From NCBI RefSeq assembly GCF_008386465.1, contig NZ_VUOD01000002.1, forward strand, positions 248,001 through 312,000: a stretch of 64,000 nucleotides of DNA. Direction: 5' to 3'. The notes beneath the pieces were generated by a model. The model was not told the origin of the DNA, ran no database searches, and was given only the letters and a program-made list of their open reading frames with translations. This document shows positions 35,225 through 45,549 of the stretch, one piece after another. The translations under genes and the position numbers were made by a program. The stretch comes from Arenimonas fontis. GTDB lineage: Bacteria > Pseudomonadota > Gammaproteobacteria > Xanthomonadales > Xanthomonadaceae. How positions within the stretch are numbered: position 1 is the stretch's first letter; each line of letters starts with the position of its first letter.

Positions 35225-37758
35225 CCGTATTTCCCCTTCCTCGACCCGGTGCCTTCGGGCAGCACCAGCCGGAAATCGATCCGGCGGTCCTCGACGCTGG
35301 CCTTGAGCACCAGCACCCGCACCGGATCACCCAGGCGGAAACGCAGGCCGCGCCGCTCACCGCTCAACTGCCGGCGCAGCGGGTCGAAATGATAGTAGTC
35401 GTGCGGCAACTGGGTCACGTGCACCAGGCCGTTGACCTTGGACTCGGCCAGCTCGACGAACAGGCCAAAGCTGGTGACGCCGCTGACCACGCCATCGAAT
35501 TCGCTGCCGACGTGCTGTTCCATCCATGCGCTGCGATATCTCTCGTCCACCTCGCGCTCGACCTCGTCCGCGCGCCGCTCCAACTCGGAGCAGCGCAGCG
35601 CCAGCGCCGCCATCTCCGCCTCGTCGTAGCGCACGCCGGCCGGCCGCTTGAGCGCATGCTTGATCACCCGGTGCAGCAGCAGGTCGGGATAACGGCGGAT
35701 CGGCGAGGTGAAATGGGCGTAGGCCTCCAGGGCCAGGCCGAAATGCCCCTGGTTCCGCGGGTCGTACACGGCCAGGCTCTGCGCCCGGAGCAAGACCGAC
35801 TCCAGCAGGGCCGCGTCCGGCCGCGAGCGCACCTTGTGGATCAGCCGGGTGAAGTCGCGCGGCTGCACCCGGCTCCAGGCCGGCAGGCTGAGCCCGAATT
35901 CGGCGAGGAACTCCAGCAGTTCGGCGTACTTGTTCTCCGGCGGCCGCGCATGCACGCGGAAGAGCGCCGGAAGGCCCTTGGCAGTGACGAAACGCGCGGC
36001 CTCGACGTTGGCGGCGATCATGCATTCCTCGATCAGCTTGTGCGCATCGTTGCGCTCCAGCATGCCGGCCTGCACGACCTCGCCGCGGTTGTCGAGGACG
36101 AAACGCACCTCGCCCGACTCGAACTCGATGGCGCCGCGCTTCTGGCGGGCCCGCGCCAGTACCTGGTAGAGCTGGTGCAGGTGCTTCACCTGCGGCATCA
36201 GCGAACCGATCCTGGCGATGGCTTCCTGTCCGGCCTCGGTATCGGCCTCGCCGACCGCGCGCCAGACCTGGGTGTAGGTCAGGCGCGCGTGCGAGCGCAT
36301 CACCGCCTCGTAGAACCTCGACTTCACCACGTTGCCGTCGAAATCCACCTGCATGTCGCAGGCGAAGCACAGCCGGTCCACCTTCGGGTTCAGCGAACAG
36401 ATGCCGTTGGACAGGACCTCCGGCAACATCGGCACCACGAAACCGGGGAAGTAGACCGAGGTGCCGCGCAGCAGCGCCTCGTCGTCCAGCGGCGTGCCCG
36501 GGCGCACGTAGTGCGAGACGTCGGCGATGGCGACGATCAGGCGAAAGCCCTTGGCGTTCGGCTCGCACCAGACCGCGTCGTCGAAGTCCTTGGCATCCTC
36601 GCCGTCGATGGTGACCAGCGGCAGCTTGCGCAGGTCCGTCCGCCCTTCCAGGTCGGACTCCGGCACCTCGACCGGCACTCGCGCCGCCTCGTCCAGCACC
36701 TCGCGCGGGAACTCGTGCGGCAAGTCGTGGCCGTGGATGGCCGCCTTCACCACCAGCGAGGGCGTAAGCCGGTCGCCCAGCACCAGCAGGATGCGGCCCA
36801 GCGGCGGCCGGGCCCGGCCGGCCGGCGGCCGCGCGTACTCCGGCGGCTGCGTCACCTCGCAGACCACCAGCTGGCCGTCGCGGGCGCCGTTGCGCTGCTC
36901 CGGCGGAATCAGTACCTCGGTCAGCACGCGCCGATCGTCCGGCACCACCATGCCAATGCCGCCACGCTCCTCGTAGCGGCCAGTCAGGCGGGTCAGGCGG
37001 TGCTCGAGGACTTCGACGATGGCGCCCTCGCGCCGGCCCTTGCGGTCCAAGCCTGTCACCGAGGCCAGCACACGGTCGCCGTGCAGGGCCTTGCGCAGTT
37101 CCGCCGGCGGCAGGAACAGGTCGTCGCCACCGTCCTCGCACTTCAGGAAGCCGAAGCCGTCCGGGTTGGCGATGACGGTGCCGGCAATCAGGTCGAGCTT
37201 GCGGGCGACGGCGAAGCCGCCACGACGGTTCCGCAGCAGCTGCCCGTCACGCAGCATGGCCGCCAGGCGGCGACCGAGGGCCTCGAAGCGGTCCGGCGCC
37301 TCCAGGTCGAGCTTACGGGCGATTTCCTCCGCGGTCAGCGGGCCGTCGGCATCGGCCAGCAGCTCCATGATGGCTTCGCGGCTGGCGATCGGATTCTCGT
37401 AGCGTTGCGCCTCGCGCACGGCCATGGGGTCGCGCCGGCGGCGATTGCCGATCGGTTCGTCCGTCTTCCGCCCCGGACGACGTTTGTGATCCGGGTCCGG
37501 CATTGTCCCTGCGGTTCGGGTTTTTGCCTTTCTTGCGCTCGCTTCGGCCCCGCCCCGGGCACCGCGCGCGGACACCGTACCCGTCGCCCGCTTCGCCGTG
37601 GACCTGGTCCCGGCCGCCCCGTCGCCCCGGCTGCCTTTGCGCCTTCCGGCGGCTGCATTCTCGCTGCCAGCGGAACCGGCCGGCCGCTCCCGGGCACTTT
37701 CCGGCATCCAGGGCGGCAGCTCGCCGGTCTTGCCTCGCTTCTTCGGGGGGTTGCTCAT
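35221..37758 (-). CDS. rnr: ribonuclease R
   Basis: 3'-5' exoribonuclease of 845 residues that degrades structured RNA. Domains in order: a long low-complexity N terminus rich in Lys, Arg, Gly and Ala (1-110), a helix-turn-helix RNase R N-terminal domain (about 118-190), cold-shock domains, the RNB catalytic domain beginning TIDGEDAKDFDDAV (the Asp cluster binds Mg), and a C-terminal S1 domain (FDGVVSGVTSFGLFVEL). The start at 37758 is preferred over an upstream one because MSNPPKKRG is a natural RNase R start. The N-terminal tail is longer than in E. coli, while the usual long basic C-terminal tail is absent (ends SRKGKYG). Confidence 0.95.
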   Translation of the reverse strand: MSNPPKKRGKTGELPPWMPESARERPAGSAGSENAAAGRRKGSRGDGAAGTRSTAKRATGTVSARGARGGAEASARKAKTRTAGTMPDPDHKRRPGRKTDEPIGNRRRRDPMAVREAQRYENPIASREAIMELLADADGPLTAEEIARKLDLEAPDRFEALGRRLAAMLRDGQLLRNRRGGFAVARKLDLIAGTVIANPDGFGFLKCEDGGDDLFLPPAELRKALHGDRVLASVTGLDRKGRREGAIVEVLEHRLTRLTGRYEERGGIGMVVPDDRRVLTEVLIPPEQRNGARDGQLVVCEVTQPPEYARPPAGRARPPLGRILLVLGDRLTPSLVVKAAIHGHDLPHEFPREVLDEAARVPVEVPESDLEGRTDLRKLPLVTIDGEDAKDFDDAVWCEPNAKGFRLIVAIADVSHYVRPGTPLDDEALLRGTSVYFPGFVVPMLPEVLSNGICSLNPKVDRLCFACDMQVDFDGNVVKSRFYEAVMRSHARLTYTQVWRAVGEADTEAGQEAIARIGSLMPQVKHLHQLYQVLARARQKRGAIEFESGEVRFVLDNRGEVVQAGMLERNDAHKLIEECMIAANVEAARFVTAKGLPALFRVHARPPENKYAELLEFLAEFGLSLPAWSRVQPRDFTRLIHKVRSRPDAALLESVLLRAQSLAVYDPRNQGHFGLALEAYAHFTSPIRRYPDLLLHRVIKHALKRPAGVRYDEAEMAALALRCSELERRADEVEREVDERYRSAWMEQHVGSEFDGVVSGVTSFGLFVELAESKVNGLVHVTQLPHDYYHFDPLRRQLSGERRGLRFRLGDPVRVLVLKASVEDRRIDFRLVLPEGTGSRKGKYG

Positions 37759-37834
37759 GCGGGCATGGTACACCTGCCTCTCCCCGGGGCCTTCCGGCAT
37801 GGTCGGCGACCGGGCCTGCCGCCGGGCGCGGCAA

Positions 37835-37863
37835 TTGACATCCCGAGGTGCCGCCACTAGAGT
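37835..37863 (+). promoter_or_regulatory. sigma70 promoter of tRNA-Leu
   Basis: A perfect -35 TTGACA (37835-37840), a 17-base spacer, and -10 TAGAGT (37858-37863) are followed by a GC-rich ACGCGGC discriminator of the kind linked with stringent control. The tRNA begins 33 bases after the -10. Confidence 0.8.
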
Positions 37864-37896
37864 ACGCGGCTCACCCGGCCAACCGGTCGGCCACCT

Positions 37897-37981
<85 letters not shown>

Positions 37982-37992
37982 CCTTGCTGACG

Positions 37993-38018
37993 AAGGCCCG
38001 CGGTGCGGGCCTTTTTCG
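37993..38018 (+). terminator. intrinsic terminator after tRNA-Leu
   Basis: A 9-base stem AAGGCCCGC/GCGGGCCTT (37993-38001 with 38005-38013) with a 3-base loop ends in a run of T, 11 bases past the tRNA CCA. It stops tRNA transcription before the sulfotransferase gene. Confidence 0.88.
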
Positions 38019-38065
38019 TTTGCGTCCACCGTCGCACCGGCGACGATGGCCGCATCGGGAGCCAC

Positions 38066-40165
38066 ATGGCAGACAGCGACCGTCCTCTCGAGCGTGCCCG
38101 CGCCCTGGCCGCCGCCGGCCGACGCGACGAAGCGCTGGCCATGGTCCTGCCCTTGTCGCAGGCCGGCGACCCCGACGCGGCGCTCGCCCTGTCCTCGCTG
38201 CGCCGTTCCGCAGGCGATGAAGCCGCCGCCTTCGACTCGCTACGTGAGTTCGTAGCCAACCCTGCCTGCCGACAGCGCATGGTCGAGATGCTGTTGGGGG
38301 AACGTCGCAATGCCGAAGCGCTGCGGGTACTCGATCATGGCGGCAGCATGACTGGCTGCGCCGGCCATGTCGCCGCAGCGATAAAGGCCCATCTCGCCGG
38401 CGATTTCCGCACCGCCCTCTCGGAGGCCCGGTTGGCATCGGAGCTCGAGCCAGGGAATGCCGTCGCCCACAACCACGCCGCCCGGGCCCTGCACAACCTT
38501 GGACGCTCAGTGGAGGCGCGTTCGGCGCTGGAGCGCGCCGTGGCGCTGGATCCGGACTACGCCGAGGCCTGGCATAACCTCGGACACGTGTTGCGTGCCA
38601 TGGGTCAGGCGCACGCGGCCATCGATGCATTCCGGCGGGCGCTGGAGATCGCTCCCGGCTATCGCTCCGCCCGGCTCAATCTCGCCATCACCCTGTTCGA
38701 GATCCAGCATGCCGACGAGGCGCTTGCCACCTTCGAGCAGCTACTCGCCGACGGTCGGGCCGACGCCGAAGCCCTGGTCGGATCCGGGCTCTGCCTGCAT
38801 CTGCTGGGACAGGCGACTCAGGCCCGGGATCGTTACCTGCAAGCCTTGCGACTGGTTCCTCAACACCCTGCCGCCTGGTACTACCTGGGCTCGGTTCTCA
38901 ACGAACTGGGCGACGTGGCCGGCGCCCACGATGCCCTTCAGCGCGCGCTGGCGATCAATCCCAGGGATGCCGATGCCTGGGCCGAGCTTGCCGAAGTACA
39001 CGAGCTGTCCAACCGGCTGGATGAAGCGCAGCAGGCGGTGGCTGCCGGCCTGGCGATCGCACCCGACCATCCCCAGCTGAACATCGAGGCGGCAAAACTT
39101 CTCCGCCGGCAACATGATCCACGAGGCGCGGAACTGCGCTTGCGTGCGCTGGATGCGCGGCGGATGCAACCACGGGTACGGCAGCAGTTCCTCTACGAAC
39201 TCGGCACGGTGCTGGACCGCCTGGGCCGGTTCGAGGATGCATGGCAGGCCTTCGTCCAGGCCAACACACTGGCTTCGCAGAGCGTCCGCGCCCGAGCCAT
39301 CGAGCCTGGCAGGTGGCTGCGCGGCGTCGAGGCGCTGTCGGCCTGGCTGGATCGCGGCGCGCCCGGGATCGAAGCGAGCGAAGACGGTGGGGCCGACCAG
39401 GGGCAGGATCTGTGCTTCCTGGTCGGCTTCCCCCGATCGGGAACCACCCTGCTGGACACCATCCTGGGAGCGCATCCGGCGATCACGCTGCTGGAGGAAA
39501 AACCGACCCTGGTGCCAGTCATCCAGGCCCTGCAGCGGCATCCCGACGGCTACCCCGATGCCCTTGCCTCGCTCGAGGAAAACCAGCGCGACGAGCTGCG
39601 CCGTTACTACCGCGAGGCGTTGGCGCGCCACGGCGCGACCGCCGGCACCCTGGTGGTCGACAAGCTGCCGCTGCGGATCATCCACCTCGGTCTGGTCCAG
39701 GCCCTGTTCCCGCGAGCCAGGGTGCTGCTGTCGCTACGCCACCCCTGCGATGTGGTGCTCAGCAATTTCATGCAGCAGTTCGCAGTCAACGAGGCCTTCG
39801 TCAACTTCTACAGCCTCGCCGATAGCGTGCGCATGTACGACGCGGTATTCGGGCTGTGGGAGCGACTGCGGCCGCGGCTTCGGCTGCCGATCATGGAGGT
39901 CCGCTACGAAGAGCTGGTGGACTCGCCGGAACGGGTCGCCGCGGCGGCCCTGGGGTTCCTCGGCCTGGATTGGGATCCTGGCCTGCTGGAAACGTCGCGC
40001 CGCACTTCCGGCCGGGAACGCATTACCACCAACAGCTACCACCAGGTCGCCGAGCCGATCTACCGCCATTCGGTCGGCCGCTGGCTGCACTACCGCAGTC
40101 ATTTCACCCTGCACCTTCCGGTGCTGCGGCCGCACGTCGAACGCCTCGGCTACGGGCAGGTCTGA
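38066..40165 (+). CDS. TPR-repeat sulfotransferase
   Basis: A 699-residue protein with two parts. Residues about 1-380 are tetratricopeptide repeats (for example NAVAHNHAARALHNLGRSVE and YAEAWHNLGHVLRAMGQ). Residues about 445-690 form a sulfotransferase domain whose PAPS 5'-phosphosulfate loop is GFPRSGTT (454-461); LSLRHPCDVVLSNF is the likely 3'-phosphate loop. No signal peptide is present. The acceptor is unknown; tyrosine residues of proteins or glycans are possible. The gene stands alone between tRNA-Leu and purA. The DNA looks somewhat less GC-rich than its neighbours, which hints at acquisition, but this was judged by eye. Confidence 0.88.
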   Translation: MADSDRPLERARALAAAGRRDEALAMVLPLSQAGDPDAALALSSLRRSAGDEAAAFDSLREFVANPACRQRMVEMLLGERRNAEALRVLDHGGSMTGCAGHVAAAIKAHLAGDFRTALSEARLASELEPGNAVAHNHAARALHNLGRSVEARSALERAVALDPDYAEAWHNLGHVLRAMGQAHAAIDAFRRALEIAPGYRSARLNLAITLFEIQHADEALATFEQLLADGRADAEALVGSGLCLHLLGQATQARDRYLQALRLVPQHPAAWYYLGSVLNELGDVAGAHDALQRALAINPRDADAWAELAEVHELSNRLDEAQQAVAAGLAIAPDHPQLNIEAAKLLRRQHDPRGAELRLRALDARRMQPRVRQQFLYELGTVLDRLGRFEDAWQAFVQANTLASQSVRARAIEPGRWLRGVEALSAWLDRGAPGIEASEDGGADQGQDLCFLVGFPRSGTTLLDTILGAHPAITLLEEKPTLVPVIQALQRHPDGYPDALASLEENQRDELRRYYREALARHGATAGTLVVDKLPLRIIHLGLVQALFPRARVLLSLRHPCDVVLSNFMQQFAVNEAFVNFYSLADSVRMYDAVFGLWERLRPRLRLPIMEVRYEELVDSPERVAAAALGFLGLDWDPGLLETSRRTSGRERITTNSYHQVAEPIYRHSVGRWLHYRSHFTLHLPVLRPHVERLGYGQV

Positions 40166-40179
40166 CCGCCCCTCGCCCC

Positions 40180-41565
<1,386 letters not shown>

Positions 41566-41604
41566 TTATCCCCGTTTCCCCCGCCCGGAGCCAGAGCCCG
41601 GAGC

Positions 41605-41793
41605 TCAGCCGGCCCTGACCAGGTAGAGGCAGCCCAGGCCCAGCACGATCATTACCGCGCCGATCCGGCGCAGCCGGCCGTCGGCCAGGGACTGGAGCAG
41701 GCTGGCCGCTTCCTTCCAGGCACGGGGTGCCACGAACAGCAGCAACCCCTCCAGCACCAGCACCAGACAGAGCGCCGCCAGCAGGTCGCTCAT
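41605..41793 (-). CDS. DUF2065 small membrane protein
   Basis: A 62-residue membrane protein with two hydrophobic helices (LAALCLVLVLEGLLLFVAP and IGAVMIVLGLGCLYLV) separated by a basic loop. It matches DUF2065 (YjeT), a family usually found between hflC and purA, exactly as here. It starts 7 bases after the hflC stop. Function is unknown. Confidence 0.85.
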   Translation of the reverse strand: MSDLLAALCLVLVLEGLLLFVAPRAWKEAASLLQSLADGRLRRIGAVMIVLGLGCLYLVRAG

Positions 41794-41799
41794 GGCCGC

Positions 41800-42675
41800 C
41801 TAGCGGGCGCGGTCGTTGTTGAAGTACTTCAGGAACTCCGCATCGGGGTCCAGCACCAGCGTGGTCTGGCCGTCGGCCAGGGCGGCGCGGTAGGCCTCCA
41901 GGCTGCGGTAGAAGGAATAGAACTCCGGGTCCCTGCCGTAGGCCTGGGCGAAGATCTCAGCAGCTTGGGCGTCGCCCTCGCCACGCAGTCTCTGCGCATC
42001 ACGTTCGGCCTCGGCCAGGGTCACCTGGCGCTGGCGTTCCGCCTCGGAGCGAATCGTCTCGGCCTGCTCGACGCCCTCTGCGCGCAGCTGGTTGGCGACC
42101 TGCGTACGCTCGGTGCGCATACGGTCGTAGACGGTGATCAGGATGTTGCTGTCTTCGGGCAGGTTGATGCGCTTGATACGCACATCCAGCACCTCGATGC
42201 CGAAGGCGCGGGCACCGTTGTTCACCGCCTGCAGGAAACTTCCCGACAGCTCGGCGCGGCCGGCCGACACCACTTCCTGCAAGGTGCGCTGGTTGATTTC
42301 GTTACGCAGGGCATTCTTGACGATCGGGGTCAGGCGCTGCCTGGCCGCCTCCTCATTACCGCCGCTGGCGGCACGGTAGTAGGTGGCGACGTCGGCGATG
42401 CGCCACTTCACGAAGAAGTCAACGCTGACGTCCTTCTTCTCCGCGGTCAGGTAGCGCTCCGGCTGGTCGTCCAGGGAAAGCACGCGTTCGTCGAACTTGC
42501 GCACCTCCTCCACCAGCGGCCACTTGAAGTGCAGGCCCGGCTCGAGGTCGGCGCGGGCGACGCGACCGAGGTTGAGCACGATGGCGGTCTGGCCTTCGTT
42601 GACCACGAAGACCGAGCCCATGGCGGCCAGGATGCCAGCCACCACCAGAAAGACGACAAGGGTGAATCCACGCAT
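41800..42675 (-). CDS. hflC: HflC, FtsH protease modulator
   Basis: SPFH-domain membrane protein of 291 residues. One N-terminal membrane helix (about 5-25) is followed by the SPFH/band-7 domain (VNEGQTAIVLNLGRV onward) and a C-terminal coiled coil rich in Glu, Arg and Ala. HflC and HflK form a large cage around FtsH in the inner membrane and limit its access to membrane substrates. It starts one base after the hflK stop, so the two are coupled. FtsH itself is encoded 8 kb away in this window. Confidence 0.95.
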   Translation of the reverse strand: MRGFTLVVFLVVAGILAAMGSVFVVNEGQTAIVLNLGRVARADLEPGLHFKWPLVEEVRKFDERVLSLDDQPERYLTAEKKDVSVDFFVKWRIADVATYYRAASGGNEEAARQRLTPIVKNALRNEINQRTLQEVVSAGRAELSGSFLQAVNNGARAFGIEVLDVRIKRINLPEDSNILITVYDRMRTERTQVANQLRAEGVEQAETIRSEAERQRQVTLAEAERDAQRLRGEGDAQAAEIFAQAYGRDPEFYSFYRSLEAYRAALADGQTTLVLDPDAEFLKYFNNDRAR

Positions 42676-42676
42676 G

Positions 42677-43789
42677 TCAGCGGCCTCCGCGGCGGTCGGC
42701 GCGATCGTCGCGCGGGTTGCGGGTGTCGGCGGGCGTTTCCGCCGGCGTGATCGGCATGCGGATCACCGGCGCCTCGGCTGGCACGCCGCCGCGCCCCGGC
42801 GACGGACTGCCACCCACCGGCAGGTAAAGAATGTTGCCATCGTCGGACGCCAACACCTTCGGGTTGTTGGCCAGCACTTCCTGGATGGTTTCCAGGTAGA
42901 GGCGGCGGCGGGTGACCTCGGGCGCCTTGCGGTACTCGGCCGCCAGCAGGGTAAAGCGCTCGGCGGCACCCTGGGCGCGGGCGATGGTGGCCTCGCGGTA
43001 ACCCTGGGCCTCGTTGCGCATGCGTGCGGCCACGCCTCGCGCCTCCGGCAGCACCTTGCTGGCGTAGGCACGGGCCTCGTTGACGATGCGGTTCTTGTCC
43101 TCGCGGGCGGCGATGGCATCGTCGAAGGCCTGCTTCACTTCCTCCGGCGGACGCGCGTCCTGCAGGTTGAAGTTCACCACCCGCAGACCGGTGCGGTAGA
43201 AGTCCAGCGACTCCTGCAGGCGCTCCTGGGCGGCAATGATCAGCTCGGCGCGGTCGAACAGCACCGTGTCCATGTCGCTGCGACCGACCACCTCGCGCAC
43301 GGCGCTCTCGGCGGCATCGCGCAGGGTCTGCTCGGGATCCACCGAGCCGAACAGGTACTGGCGCGGGTCCTCGCGCCGGTACTGGGCATTGAACTTGATG
43401 TCGATGAGGTTTTCGTCGCGGGTCAGCACCCGCACTTCGTCGGTGACCTCGACCACCTGGGTGGCGTCCACGATGCGCACCGTCTCGATCGGCCAGGGCC
43501 ACTTGAAGTTCGGGCCCGGGGTCATGATCCGGTTGAACTCGCCAAAGCGCAGCACCACGCCGCGCTGGCGTTCGTCCATCAGCTTGAAGCTGTTGAACAC
43601 CAGCCAGACCGCCACCAGCGCCAGGACCCAGGGAGCGGGATTGAAGCCACCGGCGGACTGGCCGCCGTTGCCCCGGCCGTCGCCGCCAAACATGCCCTTG
43701 AGCCGGTTCAGGAAGGCGTCCACGTCGTTGCCGGAATCCCTGCCCTTCCAGGGGTCCTTGTTGCCTTTGCCGGGGGTGTTCCAGGCCAT
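42677..43789 (-). CDS. hflK: HflK, FtsH protease modulator
   Basis: SPFH-domain partner of HflC, 370 residues. A cytoplasmic N-terminal region rich in Gly and Asn (MAWNTPGKGNKDPW, 1-50) precedes a single membrane helix (about 50-70), the SPFH domain starting at DERQRGVVLRFGEF, a helical coiled-coil part (EARAYASKVLPEARG) and a Pro-rich tail. The start at 43789 is chosen because MAWN begins the conserved HflK N terminus. Confidence 0.95.
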   Translation of the reverse strand: MAWNTPGKGNKDPWKGRDSGNDVDAFLNRLKGMFGGDGRGNGGQSAGGFNPAPWVLALVAVWLVFNSFKLMDERQRGVVLRFGEFNRIMTPGPNFKWPWPIETVRIVDATQVVEVTDEVRVLTRDENLIDIKFNAQYRREDPRQYLFGSVDPEQTLRDAAESAVREVVGRSDMDTVLFDRAELIIAAQERLQESLDFYRTGLRVVNFNLQDARPPEEVKQAFDDAIAAREDKNRIVNEARAYASKVLPEARGVAARMRNEAQGYREATIARAQGAAERFTLLAAEYRKAPEVTRRRLYLETIQEVLANNPKVLASDDGNILYLPVGGSPSPGRGGVPAEAPVIRMPITPAETPADTRNPRDDRADRRGGR

Positions 43790-43836
43790 GCTTGCTCCGT
43801 GTCGCGGGTCGGCCGGATCGCAGGCCGACGCGGGAT

Positions 43837-45156
43837 TCAGTGGGTTCGGGGATTGTAGGTAGGGGCTGCAGGGGCGACAAGCAAGAGCGGTCGCAGCGCC
43901 TGCCCGCCCGGCTCGGCCGCCAGACGCTCGGCCACTGCCCGCGGCAGGTCCACCCGCAGGCACCAGCCGCCCTGCTCACGACTGCGCTCCGCCTTCACGG
44001 CGCCGGCCTCGTGCAGGCGAGCCCGCAGCCGACCGTCTCCGGGCCCCAGCTCCAGCTCGCCGGCCAGGCGACGGTCCAGGAAGCGCTCGGCCAGGGCCTC
44101 GCGCAACAGGCCCAGACCCTCACCGCCCAGCGCTGACAGCCAGATCCGCTCGCGGCCGCCGATCTCCGGATCCCGACGCGCTGCCAGGCCGGCAAGCCGA
44201 TCGATCTTGTTGAAAACCAGCACCTGCGGGATGTCGCCGGCACCGATCTCGGCCAGCACCGCGTCCACCTGCAGGATGCGTTCGTCACGGTGTTCGTCGG
44301 CGGCATCCACCACGTGCAGAAGCAGGTCGGCGTCGCGGGCCTCCGACAGCGTCGAGCGGAACGCGGCCACCAGTTCATGCGGCAGGTCGCGGACGAAGCC
44401 GACCGTGTCCGACAGCACCAGCGGCGCCACGCCCTCGACCCGGCGCGTGGTCGGGTCCAGGGTCGCGAACAGCCGGTCGTCGGCATAGACGCCGGCGCCG
44501 GTGAGCCGGTTGAACAGGGTGGACTTGCCGGCATTGGTGTAGCCGACCAGGGCGACACGTGGCACGTCGTTGCGCAGGCGCGCCCTGCGCATCTGCCCGC
44601 GCTGCACCTGCACCTTGTCCAGGCGGCCCTGCAGCGACTCGATCTTGCGCTGCAGGATGCGTTTGTCCAGCTCCAGCTGCTTCTCGCCCGGGCCGCGCAG
44701 GCCGATGGCGCCGCCACGCTGGCGTTCCAGGTGGGTCCAACCGCGCACAAGGCGGGTGGCCCAGTGCTTCAGCTGCGCCAGCTCGACCTGCAACTTGCCC
44801 TCGTGGCTGGCGGCGCGCTGGGCGAATATGTCCAGGATCAGGCCGGTGCGGTCCACCACCCTGCGCTTGAGCGCCCGCTCGAGGTTGCGTTCCTGGCCGG
44901 GGCTGAGCTGCTCGTTGAACAGCACCAGATCGGCGGCACCGGCCTCGCAGGCCGCCAGCACCTCTTCCAGCTTGCCGGTGCCGACGTAGTAGGCCGGGTG
45001 CGGCTTCTCCACACGCGCGCTCACGCTGCCGACCACGGTGGCGCCGGCCGAGCGAGCCAGTTCGGCGAATTCCTCCATGCGGTCGGCATCCACCCGGCCG
45101 GGTGGATGCGGCTGGATCAGCAGGGCGCGTTCGCCCTTGCGGGCACGCTCAAACAT
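43837..45156 (-). CDS. hflX: ribosome-associated GTPase HflX
   Basis: GTPase of 439 residues that splits stalled 70S ribosomes under stress. The N-terminal nucleotide-binding domain (about 1-110, with YYVGTGKLEEV) and a coiled coil (LDKRILQRKIESLQGRLDKV) precede the G domain with G1 GYTNAGKST, G3 DTVGF and G4 NKID. It starts 18 bases after the hfq stop. The miaA-hfq-hflX order is the conserved gammaproteobacterial one. Confidence 0.96.
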   Translation of the reverse strand: MFERARKGERALLIQPHPPGRVDADRMEEFAELARSAGATVVGSVSARVEKPHPAYYVGTGKLEEVLAACEAGAADLVLFNEQLSPGQERNLERALKRRVVDRTGLILDIFAQRAASHEGKLQVELAQLKHWATRLVRGWTHLERQRGGAIGLRGPGEKQLELDKRILQRKIESLQGRLDKVQVQRGQMRRARLRNDVPRVALVGYTNAGKSTLFNRLTGAGVYADDRLFATLDPTTRRVEGVAPLVLSDTVGFVRDLPHELVAAFRSTLSEARDADLLLHVVDAADEHRDERILQVDAVLAEIGAGDIPQVLVFNKIDRLAGLAARRDPEIGGRERIWLSALGGEGLGLLREALAERFLDRRLAGELELGPGDGRLRARLHEAGAVKAERSREQGGWCLRVDLPRAVAERLAAEPGGQALRPLLLVAPAAPTYNPRTH

Positions 45157-45174
45157 TCATGTGCCGGGAGACGT

Positions 45175-45447
45175 TCAACTGTCCTGACCCGCTCCGTCTT
45201 CCTCGCCCTGGGCCGCCACCTGGCCACCGCCCGGCCCCACCCGCACGTTGCGTGCCGGCACGACGGTGGAAATGGCGTGCTTGTAGACCATCTGGCTGAC
45301 CGTGTTGCGCAGCAGGACCACGAACTGGTCGAAACTCTCGATGGTGCCCTGCAGCTTGATGCCGTTGACCAGGTAGATGGACACCGGAATGCGCTCGCGG
45401 CGGAGGGCGTTCAGGAAAGGATCCTGCAGGGACTGGCCTTTGGACAT
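45175..45447 (-). CDS. hfq: RNA chaperone Hfq
   Basis: Sm-fold hexameric RNA chaperone that pairs small RNAs with mRNAs, 90 residues. The Sm1 motif region [20 protein letters not shown] and the Sm2 motif [10 protein letters not shown] are intact, including Gln8, the Phe and Lys/His residues of the proximal U-binding site. The C-terminal tail is short and acidic (about 20 residues). CGGAG lies before the ATG. A likely promoter is at 45529-45537. Confidence 0.97.
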   Translation of the reverse strand: MSKGQSLQDPFLNALRRERIPVSIYLVNGIKLQGTIESFDQFVVLLRNTVSQMVYKHAISTVVPARNVRVGPGGGQVAAQGEEDGAGQDS

Positions 45448-45528
45448 GGCGCGGACTCCGTATTGTTGTTGTGGCGCGCCAGCTGGCGCGGGTTGCGGCC
45501 AAATGGGTCCGTGGCCGCGAATGGGCCG

Positions 45529-45537
45529 ATTCTAGCA
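45529..45537 (-). promoter_or_regulatory. possible extended -10 promoter of hfq
   Basis: On the minus strand TGC-TAGAAT forms an extended -10, placing a start about 75 bases before hfq, just past the miaA stop. No convincing -35 is seen. A perfect palindrome (cgcgccagctggcgcg, near 45473) lies in the resulting leader. Confidence 0.4.
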
Positions 45538-45549
45538 GCCCGCAGGGGT

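Noticed and set aside
35389-37860. An 823-codon open frame antisense to RNase R
   Set aside because: It mirrors the rnr gene, has repetitive low-information composition and no recognisable domain. Long antisense frames are expected in GC-rich DNA where stop codons are rare.
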